A DNA stretch of 64,000 bases from Cranoglanis bouderius (taxonomy: Eukaryota > Chordata > Actinopteri > Siluriformes > Cranoglanididae), in contig CM042554.1 in assembly GCA_023630585.1 (NCBI GenBank), forward strand, positions 228,501 to 292,500. The letters are read 5' to 3'. Positions 48,581-59,958 of the stretch are shown here, piece by piece. Under the pieces are notes generated by a model. It did not search any database. It was not told where the DNA came from and saw only the letters and a list, made by a program, of their open reading frames with translations. The stretch's first letter is position 1. Each line of letters opens with the position of its first letter. Both the position numbers and the translations under genes were made by a program.

Positions 48581-49375
48581 GTACATTCACACATACAGCG
48601 ACTCGCACCGACAAAATGACCGGAGACCATTCATTTTTAATGAGAGCTGGGACTAGATGTGGGCTTGTCCAGAAAAAGTTGAGAAAAGTTTAACTTTACG
48701 CAAATTTGGAGTGACTGTGCAATGACTACCAATGGGAGAAGACTGTAGCATGCATGTGATTCGTGATCCGCCATGCTGCCTGCGAGTCTGAATTGTTTTG
48801 TGGACCAGACAATCTGGCGCTTGTGCTTTTGCCACAGATAGATGATCACAAAGGCAAAGAGCACACACTACTCCTCCTTTATCTCATAGGATGTGATGCA
48901 TATATACAGACTAGTGGCTTTTATCGCTGCATGTGTACCTTAAAGCTACATTCACACGCATCAATTTTATTGCTGCAAGTCGACAGTCACTATACTATGA
49001 AGTCACCAACAGGCGCTCCTACTATTGATAGCCATAATAACGTTTATCAGTGGGTGGCAACTAGCATTCCACTTTTGACAACAAATCAGTTTTCTTGTTA
49101 TTAAACATTCTGGGGGGAGAGCGTTTCTATATAAAATTCACTAGTGTATATATGCATCATATCATATGAGATGAAGGAGAAGCAGTTTGTGGTCTTTGCC
49201 AAGTGCCAATTAGCTTAGCTTAGCTTATGGCCTTAGCGCTGTTACAGACACGTTTTACATGCACTCAGCTGTCTTCATTCCCATTGGTAGTTGCTGCATC
49301 AAGTCACTACAAATTTGTGTAAAGTTAAACTTTTCTAGTCGCTTTGCTGCTGCGAGTTGCTGTATGTGTCTACAT
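48581..49375. mobile_element. non-autonomous DNA element with TIRs of about 170 bp
   Basis: CACATACAGCGACTCGCA (48589) and its inverse near 49340-49365 mark the ends. Further inside, AAAAGTTTAACTTTACGCAA (48685) matches its inverse near 49320, and GACTACCAATGGGA (48725) matches near 49287. No transposase. The superfamily is unknown; the ends recall PIF/Harbinger but no clear 3-bp duplication is seen. Confidence 0.6.
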
Positions 49376-49455
49376 ACCTTGAACATAGCTTAATAAATAT
49401 GTGTAATTTAAAAATTCCTTATTAATACTTATATATTACTATATATTTAATATAT

Positions 49456-49456
<1 letters not shown>

Positions 49457-49529
<73 letters not shown>
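49457..49529. repeat. (TA)n microsatellite
   Basis: About 70 bp of TA repeats directly at the left end of Tc1 J. Confidence 0.95.
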
Positions 49530-49532
<3 letters not shown>

Positions 49533-51149
49533 TATCTCACAAAAGTGAGTACACCCCTCACATTTTTGTAAATATTTTATTATATCTTTTCATGGGACAA
49601 CACTGAAGAAATGACACTTTGCTACAATGTAAAGTAGTGAGTGTACAGCTTGTATAACAGTGTAAATTTCCTGTCCCCTCAAAATAACTCAACACACAGC
49701 CATTAATGTCTAAACCGCTGGCAACAAAAGTGAGTACACCCCTAAGTGAAAATGTCCAAATTGAGCCCAAAGTGTCAATATTTTGTGTGGCCACCATTAT
49801 TTTCCAGCACTGCCTTAACCCTGTTGGGCATGGAGTTCACCAGAGCTTCACAGGTTGTCACTGGAGTCCTCTTCCACTCCTCCATGACGACATCACAGAG
49901 CTGGTGGATGTTAGACACCTTGCCCTCCTCCACCTTCCGTTTGAGGATGCCCCACAGATGCTCAATAGGGTTTAGGTCTGGAGACATGCTTGGCCAGTCC
50001 ATCACCTTTACCCTCAGCTTCTTTAGCAAGGCAGTGGTCGTCTTGGAGGTGTGTTTGGGGTCGTTATCATGTTGGAATACTGCCCTGCGGCCCAGTTTCC
50101 GAAGGGAGGGGATCATGCTCTGCTTCAGTATGTCACAGTACATGTCACAGTACACTCCCCAGTGCTGGCAGCACTCATGCAGCCCCAGACCATGACACTC
50201 CCACCACCATGCTTGACTGTAGGTAAGACACACTTGTCTTTGTACTCCTCACCTGGTTGCTGCCACACACGCTTGACACCATCTGAACCAAATAGGTTTA
50301 TCTTGGTCTCATCAGACCACAGGACATGGTTCCAGTAATCCATGTCCTTAGTCTGCCTGTCTTCAGCAAACTGTTTGCGGGCTTTCTTGTGCATCATCTT
50401 TAGAAGAGGCTTCCTTCTGGGATGACAGCCATGCAGACCAATTTGATGCAGTGTGCCGCCTATGGTCTGAGCACTGACAGGCTGACCCCCCACCCCTTCA
50501 ACCTCTGCAGCAATGCTGGCAGCACTCATACGTTTATTCTGCAAAGTCAACCTCTGGATATGATGCTGAGGATGTGCACTCAACTTCTTTGGTCAACAAT
50601 GGCGAGGCCTGTTCTGAGTGGAACCTGTCCTGTTAAACCACTGTATGGTCTTGGCCACCATGCTGCACCTCAGTTTCAGGGTGTTGGCAATCTTCTTATA
50701 GCCTAGGCCATCTTTATGTAGAGCAACAATTCTTTTTTTCAGATACTCAGAGAGTTCTTTGCCATGAGGTGCCATGTTGAACTTCCAGTGACCAGTATGA
50801 GAGAGTGTGAGAGCGATAACACCAAACTTAACACACCTGCTCCCCATTCACACCTGAGACCTTGTAACACTAACGAGTCACATGACACCGGGGAGGGAAA
50901 ATGGCTTATTGGGCCCAATTTGGACATTTTCACTTAGGGGTGTACTCACTTTTGTTGCCAGCGGTTTAGACATTAATGGCTGTGTGTTGAGTTATTTTGA
51001 GGGGACAGCAAATTTACACTGTTATACAAGCTGTACACTCACTACTTTACATTGTAGCAAAGTGTCATTTCTTCAGTGTTGTCCCATGAAAAGGTATAAT
51101 AAAATATTTACAAAAATGTGAGGGGTGTACTCACTTTTGTGAGATACTG
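49530..51149 (-). mobile_element. Tc1-like transposon, family J, young but mutated
   Basis: TIRs of about 240 bp starting CAGTATCTCACAAAAGTGAG, with only about three differences between the two ends and TA at 49528-49529 and 51150-51151. The minus-strand transposase is complete in outline: HTH (50847-50593, KDGLGYKKIANTLKL), linker and first catalytic region (50583-50125, HVLWSDETKINLFGSDG), then FQHDNDPKHTSKTTTALL and SPDLNPIEHLWGILKRK (50233-49775) ending GGHTKY. One in-frame TGA near 50592 and one frameshift near 50150, beside a 12-bp ATGTCACAGTAC duplication, inactivate it. Confidence 0.94.
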
Positions 51150-51159
51150 TATATACATA

Positions 51160-51925
51160 CAGTACTGTGCAAAAGATTTAGTGAGTGAACAGAAGAAAAA
51201 TCTACATCAAATCAATATTTGGTGTGACCACCCTTTGCCTTCAAAACAGCATCAATTCTTCTAGGTACACTTGCACACAGTAGGTTGGCCCAAATATCTT
51301 GGATAACTAACCACAGTTCTTCTGTGGATTTAGGCAGCCTCAGTTGCTTCTCTCTCTTCATGTAATCCCAGACAAACTCAATTATGTTGAGAGCAGGGCT
51401 CTGTGGGGGCCATACCATCACTTTCAGGACTCCTTGTTCTTCTTTACGCTGAAAATAGTTCTTAATGACTTTCACTGTATGCTTGGGGTTGTTGTAATGC
51501 TGCAAAATAAATTTGGGGCCAATCAGATGCCTCCCTGATAATATGCATGATGGATAAGTATCTGCCTGTACTTCTCAGATTGAGGAGACCATTAATTGTG
51601 ATCCTCAACTCCATTTGCAGAAATGCAGCCCCAAAACTTGCAAGGAACCTCTACCATGCTTCACTGTTGCCTGCAGACACTCATTCGTTTACGGCTCTGC
51701 AGCCCTTCGGCAAACAAACTGCATTCTGCTATGGCCAAATATGTCAAATTTTGACTCATCAGTCCAGAGCACCTTCTGCCATTTATCTGCACCCAGTTCC
51801 TGTGTTTTCATGCACAGTTGAGTCGCTTGGCCCTGTTTCTCCATGTCGGAGGTACTGCTTTTTGCATGAAGGCCACTTCTGACCAGACTTCTCTGTACAG
51901 TAGATGGGTGCACCAGGCATATAGA
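51160..51925 (-). mobile_element. Tc1 family H fragment (catalytic half)
   Basis: The left end CAGTACTGTGCAAAAGATTT follows TA. Minus-strand frames carry KVLWTDESKFDIFGHSRMQF (51970-51689), then HYNNPKHTVKVIKNYFQRK and SPALNIIEFVWDYMKREK (51505-51212). The N-terminal half is missing. The second catalytic Asp region appears shortened. Confidence 0.85.
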
Positions 51926-51969
51926 CATGTTAATTAGTTTATATTTATCAAATAACAAAATGCACAACA

Positions 51970-52093
51970 TGCAAAATGAGTGAACAGAAGGAAGATCTAC
52001 ATCAATTCAATATTTCGTGTGACCACCCTTTGCCTTCAAAACAGCATCGATTCTTCTAGGTACACTTGCACACAGTTTTTGAAGCAGCTCGAC

Positions 52094-52097
<4 letters not shown>
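51970..52097 (-). mobile_element. duplicate end of Tc1 family H
   Basis: GTGAACAGAAGGAAGATCTA to ACACTTGCACACAG repeats 51183-51280 in the same orientation, then stops at a (TA)n tract. Confidence 0.8.

Positions 52098-52183
<86 letters not shown>
52098..52183. repeat. (TA)n(T)n microsatellite
   Basis: About 70 bp of TA repeats and a short T run. Confidence 0.95.
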
Positions 52184-52189
52184 GATTGG

Positions 52190-54165
52190 ATAGCTGTACA
52201 GGTGTTTGTATTAAAGATTAAAGTGGCTGGTGAGTGATTATATCGGGTGGCAGCAGAGCAATGCATAAAATCATCCAGACATGGGCCAGCAGCTTTGGGC
52301 AATGTTCACATTAATCATCAGAATGGGGAAAAATGTGATCTCAGTGATTTTGACCATGGCATGATTGTTGGTGCCAGACAGGCTGGTTTGAGTACTTCTA
52401 TGACTGATCTCCTGGGAATTTCATGCATTGTCTAGAGTTTACTCAGAACGATGCTATAAAAAAATATCCAGTGAGCGGCAGTTCTGCGGATGGAAACGCA
52501 ATGTTGATGAGAGACGTCAATAGAGAATGACCAGACTGGTTTGAACTAACAGAAAGACTACAGTAACACAGATAACCACTCTGTGGTGAGCAGAAAAGCA
52601 TCTCAGAATGCACAACGCGTCAGAACTTGAGGCAAATGGGCTATGACAGCAGAAGACCCATGTACAGTTCCACATCTGTCAGCCAAGAACAGAAAGCTGA
52701 GGCTGCAGTGGGCACAGGCTCATCAAAACTGGACTGTTGAAGACTGAAAAACATAGACTGGTCTGATGAGTCCCTATTTCTGCTGAGCATGAATCCATGG
52801 AACCAACTAGGCTTGTGTCAACAGTTCAGGCTTCTGGAGTTGGTATAGGGCCGTCACTAGTGGGATGAAAGGTGGTGACAATTATAAATCCAGGAGTTAT
52901 ACCATAGGCCCCTAGTCTATGAATAATTATAGTGTATAATTACAGATTCATCTTGTATGCCTGAGAGTTTAATGAAAACCACAAAAACATGCAATTTCGT
53001 GAAAGAATTTGGTTGGAAAATGGTTTAGTCGAATGGTTAATCATTATTTCTGCTCAGTCAGTGACAAACAGCAGAGGGACCCAATAAAATCCCACCCCAT
53101 CCCATCACCAGTCAGAATTGAGGCTGCTCTGAGAACAGTTGAAGTTAGAAGTAATGTTACAGTGGAAGAACTGAGTGATTGAAAATGTCAGGGGAAAAAA
53201 CCATCAATCTGGGTACCAGAAATGTAATGAAAAGCAGAAGGGGGAGGCCAGGAGAACTGCTGGATCCCAGTCTATCAAGACCTTTAACAAGACAGGTCAG
53301 TGCACTGTAGGGATGTGGATGTCAATGTGATGGGATGCTGTGCCCTCATAATTTCGCTGCCTGATTTACCTTCATGGGAATAGGACACATAATAAGAGCT
53401 GCCCCCTGCTGTCACATCATTTTCTCAGTACTGTACTGGCACGCACTAACCAAAAGATTACGTGGTCAAAGTCCTCATCTTTTTGCACTATTATGTAAAT
53501 AGAGTTGGTTTGTATAACATGCGGGGGGAAAATGGATGTGTGTGTCACAAGTATTACAGACCTGCCGGCTGCTGATGTGATATGTTTTAAGATAACAATA
53601 CTGTCAAGAAAACGTGAATACAACTCACTTCTCTTGGATGGATACATTTATTAGCTTTATTTAATAATATAGAATATGTAGTAGAATATTATCTTCATTG
53701 AAATGAAGATAATGAATAACCAAAATGACTGGAAAGACTTTATTATATTGCTGATAATTTTTAAATTTTGTTTTATTTTAGTAATTTATTAATTTCTTGT
53801 CTTTTGTTATTTTATTATCTTGAATAATTGCTTGACGTTATTAATGGCTTAATGCCATTGTTTTTATGTAATATTTATATAAAAATTTAACTTTACAAGT
53901 AAACAGACTGTATGAAAGTGATTTCTGTTTATGCTATTTATTTGTTTTTATATTTAATTTATATTTGTGTTTTGCTTTTTCTGATGTGCAATAAAAAACA
54001 TTATTTGCATTTATGTATGTTGTCTGTTTTGTTATTTTGTAAGAAATCCCTATTAGGTTGCATGGCACCATAGATGTGCAATATTTTTTTCAGGGAGCCC
54101 AGAATCCCCTTGGTACAGGCCTGATGGTGTGGGGAAAGTTTTCTTGGCACAATTGTTCGCTCCTT
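52190..54165 (+). mobile_element. Tc1-like family I fragment, split by a 1.26-kb insert
   Basis: Plus-strand HTH remnants at 52247-52435 (LSDFDHGMIVGARQAGLSTS), a linker with SERQFCGWKRNVDERR, and DESLFLLSMNPWN-like sequence near 52770-52800. After the insert (about 52848-54109) a VWGKVFLAQLFA-like segment continues near 54128-54165. Stops and frameshifts are frequent; the third catalytic region is absent. Confidence 0.75.
52848..54109. mobile_element. insert in Tc1 I, possibly hAT-type
   Basis: Flanked by TTGGTATA (52840-52847) and TTGGTACA (54110-54117), matching 7 of 8. Starts GGGCCGTCACTAGTGG and ends GGGAGCCCAGAATCCCC; the ends are not clearly inverted copies. No coding frame. Superfamily uncertain. 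Confidence 0.45.
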
Positions 54166-54169
54166 GAAT

Positions 54170-55145
54170 TTTGAATTAAAATACCGGCCATTGGTCCACC
54201 CTTTGTTTAATTTTCAGTCTCTCATCATAATATGAGCATCAAAAGACTTAAAGACTAAAATAATATGGTGTCTGCCATGTTGTACCAAAAAGCAGCTAAG
54301 CTGCTAAAAGGAACTGAAGAAGTGACACCTAGCCTAAACAACAAATTTGAGAAATTAACATATAAATAATCAAATACTACTTTATACTTACAATTTATTT
54401 ACAATACTTACAAATTGCAAAGATAAAATAAGATATAATAGCGTGTAAAACTGTTTTGGATTATTCTACTTAACAACTACTGCAGCTCCAAGCAATTCCG
54501 ATTGGTGCCGAGGTGTTTAAGATGTCAGTCATTTTCATTACCATTTCATTTCTGGCAGTTGGTTACGAGGTTCCATCCCTTTGAGAGGTCTACCAATCAT
54601 AAGGAGAAGTCAAGCATCCAGGTGGGACAAAGAGCGCATTGTTCAATAAACATTTTGTATGTAAATCCAAAATTTACAACCTAGATTTAACAACCTAATA
54701 TGCCTGTGTGTTGATTGATCTAAAGCAAATAGTAAAATATGCAGTATAACTCATTTAAAAGTGCTCCTTTGTTCATTGTTGATACTGCGAGCAGCCATGT
54801 TGATTTGACATCCTGTACTGAACTGGGTTGAGGAGATCTTCCTGACTTTCCGAGCAGGAATTCCAAGTTGAGGGGCATTTTCTTCATGTTTTCCTAGTCG
54901 GAGTTACAAGTTTTAGTTATACTTCCAAGTATGCAAACTGGACACACCTTTTGCATCTGGTATAAAATGGGGTTAGTGAGCAAACTGAAGTACCTGTGTC
55001 TACTGAAGTAAGAATTTTAATGGAGGTATACTGAATGTTATTGAAAATACAGCAGCACCCCACAACAGTATTGCTCTCTGAATCAAAATATCACCAGACA
55101 CAGCTTTTCAATTTTTCTCACTGACTTGAACTATATATCGGATGT
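54170..55145. other. unassigned
   Basis: No gene or named element recognised. A short CTTTCCGAGCAGGAATTCC block near 54855 recalls a common fish repeat. Confidence 0.35.
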
Positions 55146-55149
55146 ATAT

Positions 55150-55502
55150 TCGAGGTCAGAAGTTTACATATGTCTTGCAGAATCTGGAAAATATTAATAA
55201 TTTAAAAAAAATTAATTAATTAAAAACATTTTTTTAGTACTGCGCTGGATAAGCTATTTCACGTAACAGATGTTTACACATAATCCACATGACACAATAA
55301 TAACTGAATTTACACAAATGATACAGGTAACCAATCCAGGTAACAGCACACAGTACTAAGAATCAAGCATATGTAAACTTTTGAACTGGTTAATTTGTGT
55401 AAATTCAGTTATTATTGTCTTGTGGACTTGTAAACATGTTATGTGAAATAACTTATTTGGGGCAGTTCAAAATAAAAAGCAAAATGCACTTTTTATGATC
55501 CC

Positions 55503-55542
<40 letters not shown>

Positions 55543-55600
55543 TAAATTAATAACATTTTGCAGATTCTACAAGGTGCACAAAAACTTATGACCTCAACTG
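55150..55600. mobile_element. Tc1-type MITE (family N)
   Basis: Left end CGAGGTCAGAAGTTTACATA and right end AAACTTATGACCTCAACTG followed by TA are inverted copies. Further inside, 'ATTCAGTTATTATTG' and its inverse near 55295 also pair. A (TTA)n run lies at 55504-55541. Non-coding, about 450 bp. Confidence 0.75.
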
Positions 55601-55945
55601 TAAACATCTGCATGGTGAAGTCAATAATTCAAATACTGGTGCCTCAAATGGTTAACCATGTAGTCAAATACCCATGCACATCCCTAATATAAACTCTGGG
55701 TATTCAGCCCTGCAATGCATGCTTCACTCAGCTCCTCCAACAGGTGTTGGTTTGTTTACTGCTTGACTTACAGTCCCCCCCCCCAAACTACTGGAATGGC
55801 AAGACCAAATTATTTTTTGCTTGTGCTATACACCAAAGATGTTTGGACTTGAGATCAAAAGATGGATATGAGACGAGGATTTCAGCTTTTATTTGATGAA
55901 ATGTACATCTACATGTGTTAAAATAAAAAAAAAACAGAACCTCGT

Positions 55946-56019
55946 TGTAACAGACTTCTAAAGACAGGCAAGGAGGAGGCGGGAACTGGCTCAACATAAG
56001 CGTAAAGTTTAATTTATTT
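55946..56019 (-). mobile_element. older LTR fragment of the TRIM family
   Basis: TGTAACAGACTTCTAAAGAC to GCGTAAAGTTTAAT matches the first 70 bp of the TRIM LTRs. The TRIM inserted immediately beside it. Confidence 0.65.
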
Positions 56020-56024
56020 TTCAG

Positions 56025-56266
56025 TGTAACAATTTAAAGTCAGGCAAGGAGGAGGCGGGAACCGGCTGATCGTAAACATAAAGTTTAATAATAAACGAAA
56101 CTGAAAGAAAACGTAAAACACACAAACTGAACACAAAATGCACATGCATCTCTCTCTCTCTCTCCGGGGCTTCCAGCCACTCCTTTATCCTTCTCTCCCA
56201 CTGATTAGACAGATCAGTGCCAGGTGTTCGTCCTCACAGCCTGGCCACGCCCTCCTCCTCGCCACA
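56025..56266 (-). repeat. TRIM 3' LTR
   Basis: Plus strand TGTAACAATTTAAAGTCAGG to CTCGCCACA. On the minus strand it is the downstream LTR, next to the purine tract. Confidence 0.92.
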
Positions 56267-56519
56267 CTCCTCCGCTGCCAGATTCAGGCCTCCGGCCTGA
56301 CATACACTCCCTTCCACCCTTTCGGGAGGAAGGTGCTGCCACTCAACCTGCGAGTGAGAGGAGAGACGAGGAGGAGTTACAGGAGAGAGAGAAGAAGCAA
56401 GCCAGAGAGAGAGAGGAAAAAAACACTCCGGTCCCCAGATATGCGGTCATCCGGTTCTCAGCCAGCTGGGAAGTGATTCCCCATGACGCCGGGCGATGGC
56501 ACTGGATTTTCAAGCGGGC

Positions 56520-56720
56520 GGCTGCGGCTCCTCCCCTTTACAGGCGGACAGCAGCCACATCTCTGCTTCCCCGGCGGAAGTCAGGCTCCTCCCCTTTTGC
56601 AGGAGGACGGCAGCCACGTCTCTGCTTCCCCGGCGGACAGCAGCGGGTCCTCCATCTCCTGGCGGACGGCAACCGCTCCTCCCCTTTCAGGCGGATGGCA
56701 GCGGTTCCTCCGCATCCCAG
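56520..56720. repeat. GC-rich tandem repeats inside the TRIM
   Basis: About three units of roughly 60 bp, each with CTCCTCCCCTT...GGCGGACAGCAG and TCTCTGCTTCCCCGGCGG. They create long accidental open frames on both strands. Confidence 0.85.
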
Positions 56721-56823
56721 CAGCGACTCCTCCGTCCTCCTCGGCAATCGCTCCAGCACCACCACCTCCTCGGTGTCGCGGTCCTCCCACAGCAGCAAGA
56801 GCTCTCTGACAGCGTGTCCTCCT

Positions 56824-56841
56824 TCCCGGGTTTCGGCACCA
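56824..56841 (-). promoter_or_regulatory. TRIM primer-binding site, tRNA-Phe type
   Basis: Plus strand TCCCGGGTTTCGGCACCA equals the 3' 18 nt of vertebrate tRNA-Phe including CCA, as I recall it. One base separates it from the LTR. Confidence 0.85.
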
Positions 56842-56842
56842 G

Positions 56843-57084
56843 TGTAACAATTTAAAGTCGGGCAAGGAGAAGGCGGGAACCGGCTGATCGTAAACATAAA
56901 GTTTAATAATAAACAAAACTGAAAGAAAACGTAAAACACACAAACTGAACACAAAATGCACGTGCGTCTCTCTCTCTTTCTCCGGTGCTTCCAGCTGCTC
57001 CTTTATCTCTCTCTCCCACTGATTAAACAGATCAGTGCCAGGTGTGCGTCCTCACAGCCTGGCCACGCCCTCCTCCTCGCCACA
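56843..57084 (-). repeat. TRIM 5' LTR
   Basis: Plus strand TGTAACAATTTAAAGTCGGG to CTCGCCACA, followed by TTCAG. On the minus strand it is the upstream LTR, next to the priming site. Confidence 0.92.
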
Positions 57085-57279
57085 TTCAGGCTTTTACCAC
57101 AGCCTCTTTCAGTTGTTGTTTGCAAGCCCAAGCCATGACACCATACCTACACCTTATTTCAAAAATGAGCTTGTATATTTTGGAAACTGAAACTCAAGCC
57201 CAAGCCATGACACTACCTCCACCATGTTTCACAAATAAGCTTATATATGTTTTGTGAATCTGATGGCTAAAACCAAGTA

Positions 57280-58540
57280 CACTCAGCAAAAAAAGAAACA
57301 TCCATTTTCAGGATACTTTATTTACTCCAAATAAACTTTACAGATCTTTACTGGAAAGAGTTTAAACAATGTTTTTCATGCTTGTTCAATAAATCATAAA
57401 CAATCAGTGCACATGCCACATGTGGAAAGGTACTTAAGACACTAACAGCTTACAGACAGTCTGTAATGTAATGTAATGTCTGTAATGTGAGACACCCAAG
57501 ACAGCACTAAGACAGAAAGGACCCAAGACAGGAAGGACGGCTGATTGGCCTTGCAGTGGAAGGCCTCGTGTAACAACATCTGCACAGGATCAGTACATCT
57601 GAACATCACACCTGCGGGACAGATATAGGATGGCAACAACAACTGCCCGAGTTACACCAGGAATACACAATCCCTCCATAAGTACTCGGACTATCCACAT
57701 TCAGCTGAGAGAGGCTGGACTGAGGACTTGTAGGCCTGTTGTAAGCCAAGTCCTTACCAGACATCACCAGCAACTTCACCTACAAATCCACCTTCGCTGG
57801 ACCAGACAGGATTAGCGAGAAGTCCTCTTCACTGACGAGTCACAGTTTTATCTCGCTAGGGGTCAAAGGAATGAATGTCACACTGAGGCCTGGAGAGGGA
57901 TTGATTCAGAGGTGGAGGGTCCGTCATGGTCTGGGGCGGCGTGTCACAGCATTGTCATTGCAGGCAATCTCAATGCTGTGCGTTACAAGGAAGACATCCT
58001 CCTCCTTCATATGGTACACTTCTTGCAGGCTCATCCTGACATGACCCAGCATGACGATGCCACCAGCCATACTGCTCGTTCTGTGTTTGATTTCCTGCAA
58101 GACAGAAATGTCAGTGTTCTGTCATGGCCAGCGAAGCACCTGGATCTCAATCCCATTGATCACAGCTGGGACCTGTTGGATCGGAGGGTGAGGGCTAGAG
58201 CCATTCCCCCAGAAATGTCAGGGAACTTGCAAATGCCTTGGTGGAAGAGTGGGGTAACATCTCACAAAAAGAACTGGCAAATCTGGTGCAGTCCATGAGG
58301 AGTCCATGATGCAGTGATGTGCAGCTGATGGCCACACCAGATACTGACTGTTACTTTTGATATTGATCCCCCTTTGTTCAGAGACTTATTTCATTTCTGA
58401 TCGTCACATCTGTGAAACTTGTTCAGTTTGTCTCACTTGTTGAATCTTCATACAAATATTTACATGTTAAGCTTTTATTTGCTGGAAATAAAAGCAGTTA
58501 AAATTGAGAGGACATTTCTTTTTCTTTTTATTACTGAGTA
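57280..58540 (+). mobile_element. Tc1-like transposon, family K
   Basis: TIR CACTCAGCAAAAAAAGAAAC after TA at 57278-57279; the right end TTCTTTTTATTACTGAGTA is followed by TA. The plus-strand transposase has a linker at 57630-57815 (STRTIHIQLREAGLRTCRPV), then a catalytic part from about 57815 (VLFTDESQFYLARG, HDDATSHTARSVFDFLQDRN, HLDLNPIDHSWDLLDRR) at 57912-58298. A TAG at 57811-57813 breaks it, and the third catalytic residue is Asp (PID) where family members have Glu. The N-terminal HTH is missing. It is nested in family E. Confidence 0.88.
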
Positions 58541-58839
58541 TAGATGTTCAGAGCAATTTATTGTTTAGACTATCAATCTAACAGGACACACCTGGGTAAC
58601 AAGAAACACCTGTCAGTCACATGTTCCAATACATTTGCTCACCTACAAATTGGGTTGTCTGATACAAAATGTGCTGTTCTATTTTTGTTTAACAGATCTG
58701 TATATAACTACCAGGAAATAAAAGCTGAAATTCTAAACTCAGTCATATTCATGTTTTGATCTCAAACCCAAATATCTTCAATCTACAACAAATACAAAAG
58801 TATTGGCCTTGCCATTTCAATAGTTTCAGATGGGACTGG

Positions 58840-59895
58840 ATATGTCATGTTGGATGAAGTGTGTCTGCCAAATGAATAAATAGTTTTTCCCTGGTGTCAA
58901 ATTTGTGGTTGAAGATCATGTAGAGCATTAACATGTTTAATACTTGAGTTAAATGGCAGTTCCTCTCCTTCTCCGAGTGTCTGTAAAAGAATTGACAAAG
59001 AATCTAGCAACATTTATTAACCTAACCTGCATCTAGCACATCTGTAGCACACACAATTATCTCTGACAGGAAGTTTTTCCATTACTGAGAAAATAATGTT
59101 TACTTGAAATTCACCAATAATAGAAGCGTATGGGTAGTTTTGACTATAGTGCAAATTCAAAACTATAACCACTATTCTTAATTTTCCAACAGTGGAACAA
59201 TATAATAAAAGCTTCTTTTTGTCAGATATGGTTCAAGTTTTTATGAAGAATTCCTGACAGCATTCAACAAATATGTATCACAAACATTTATTGACATAAT
59301 TTAACACTACCTTTAGATTTCCATTAGGAGGGAGGGTTCAGTTCTCAGTACAGAGAAATGTATTTTAATTGTGTGCATATACACTACAGATGCAGTACAC
59401 AGATTAAAAACTGGAGTATTACTCTATTAAAAAGTGAACTTCAGAAATGTATTAAATATAAAATCCAACATGAATTCAGCATTCATAAAACCGCTGCAGT
59501 AATGCAGCAACGTGGGCTGGTACATGTTATGAAGCAACATTGTTCATATAGTTATTGTAGTTTTATCTGCACCAGGGTCCATAAGTGTGAAGCTTGGGCA
59601 TAACGGTATAAAACAGTAATAAATCAGTATGGGGAAGCCAGAGGAGGCTAAATTACACATAAACGAGCTGTCTCCAGTAGATTAAGTGAAACAGGGTGTG
59701 GCAGATGAACAGATCACTACCAACACTCATCCCAACATAAGAGTCAACAGGACAAGAAAAATGTACCGTATAGCCTGCCATTATGCAAAGACCACTGACA
59801 CAATCATTATCCCAGAATTTCATGGTCACCATGTAAAACAAATACCACGCACATATGGACATTCCTTTCTTCTTGTGCCAGTTAAGTCATTAATG
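58840..59895. other. unassigned
   Basis: No gene or repeat recognised. The frame at 59686-59922 (+) has no family resemblance. Confidence 0.35.
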
Positions 59896-59896
59896 A

Positions 59897-59902
59897 TTTA
59901 TT
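59897..59902 (-). terminator. candidate poly(A) signal, minus strand
   Basis: AATAAA about 57 bp beyond the stop of the candidate exon at 59959-60090. Confidence 0.4.
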
Positions 59903-59958
59903 TGGGCAGCAAACCCAAGTGAGGGAAAGTAACAGATTCCTCTGGAGGAATTAGCAGG

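Larger units (their letters stand above)
56025..57084 (-). mobile_element. complete non-autonomous LTR element (TRIM)
   Basis: Two 242-bp direct LTRs (56025-56266 and 56843-57084) enclose a 576-bp non-coding interior. The element is flanked by a perfect 5-bp duplication TTCAG (56020-56024 and 57085-57089). The minus orientation is shown by a priming site just inside the high-coordinate LTR and a purine-rich tract (minus AGCGGAGGAG) at the other. By eye the LTRs differ at about a dozen sites, roughly 5 percent, so the insertion is not very recent. No gag or pol remains. Confidence 0.92.
55771..58838 (-). mobile_element. Tc1-like family E, heavily nested
   Basis: The left TIR (55771, CAGTCCCCCC...ACTGGAATGGCAAGACC) and right TIR (ending 58838, GCCTTGCCATTTCAATAG...GGGACTG) are inverted copies, with a TA before the left end. 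Between them are the TRIM (56025-57084) and Tc1 K (57280-58540). A transposase remnant (VKHGGGSVMAWA-like) is near 57190-57230 on the minus strand. Confidence 0.7.

Noticed and set aside
56824..56841. tRNA-Phe gene
   Set aside because: Only the 3' 18 nt plus CCA are present, next to an LTR; nuclear tRNA genes do not encode CCA. It is a priming site.
56224..56961. Frames of 207, 119 and 138 residues in several frames and both strands
   Set aside because: They overlap one another within the GC-rich tandem repeats and LTRs of the TRIM, have no family resemblance and cannot all be real.
59686..59922. 78-residue plus-strand frame
   Set aside because: No family resemblance and it overlaps the likely 3' UTR of the minus-strand candidate exon.
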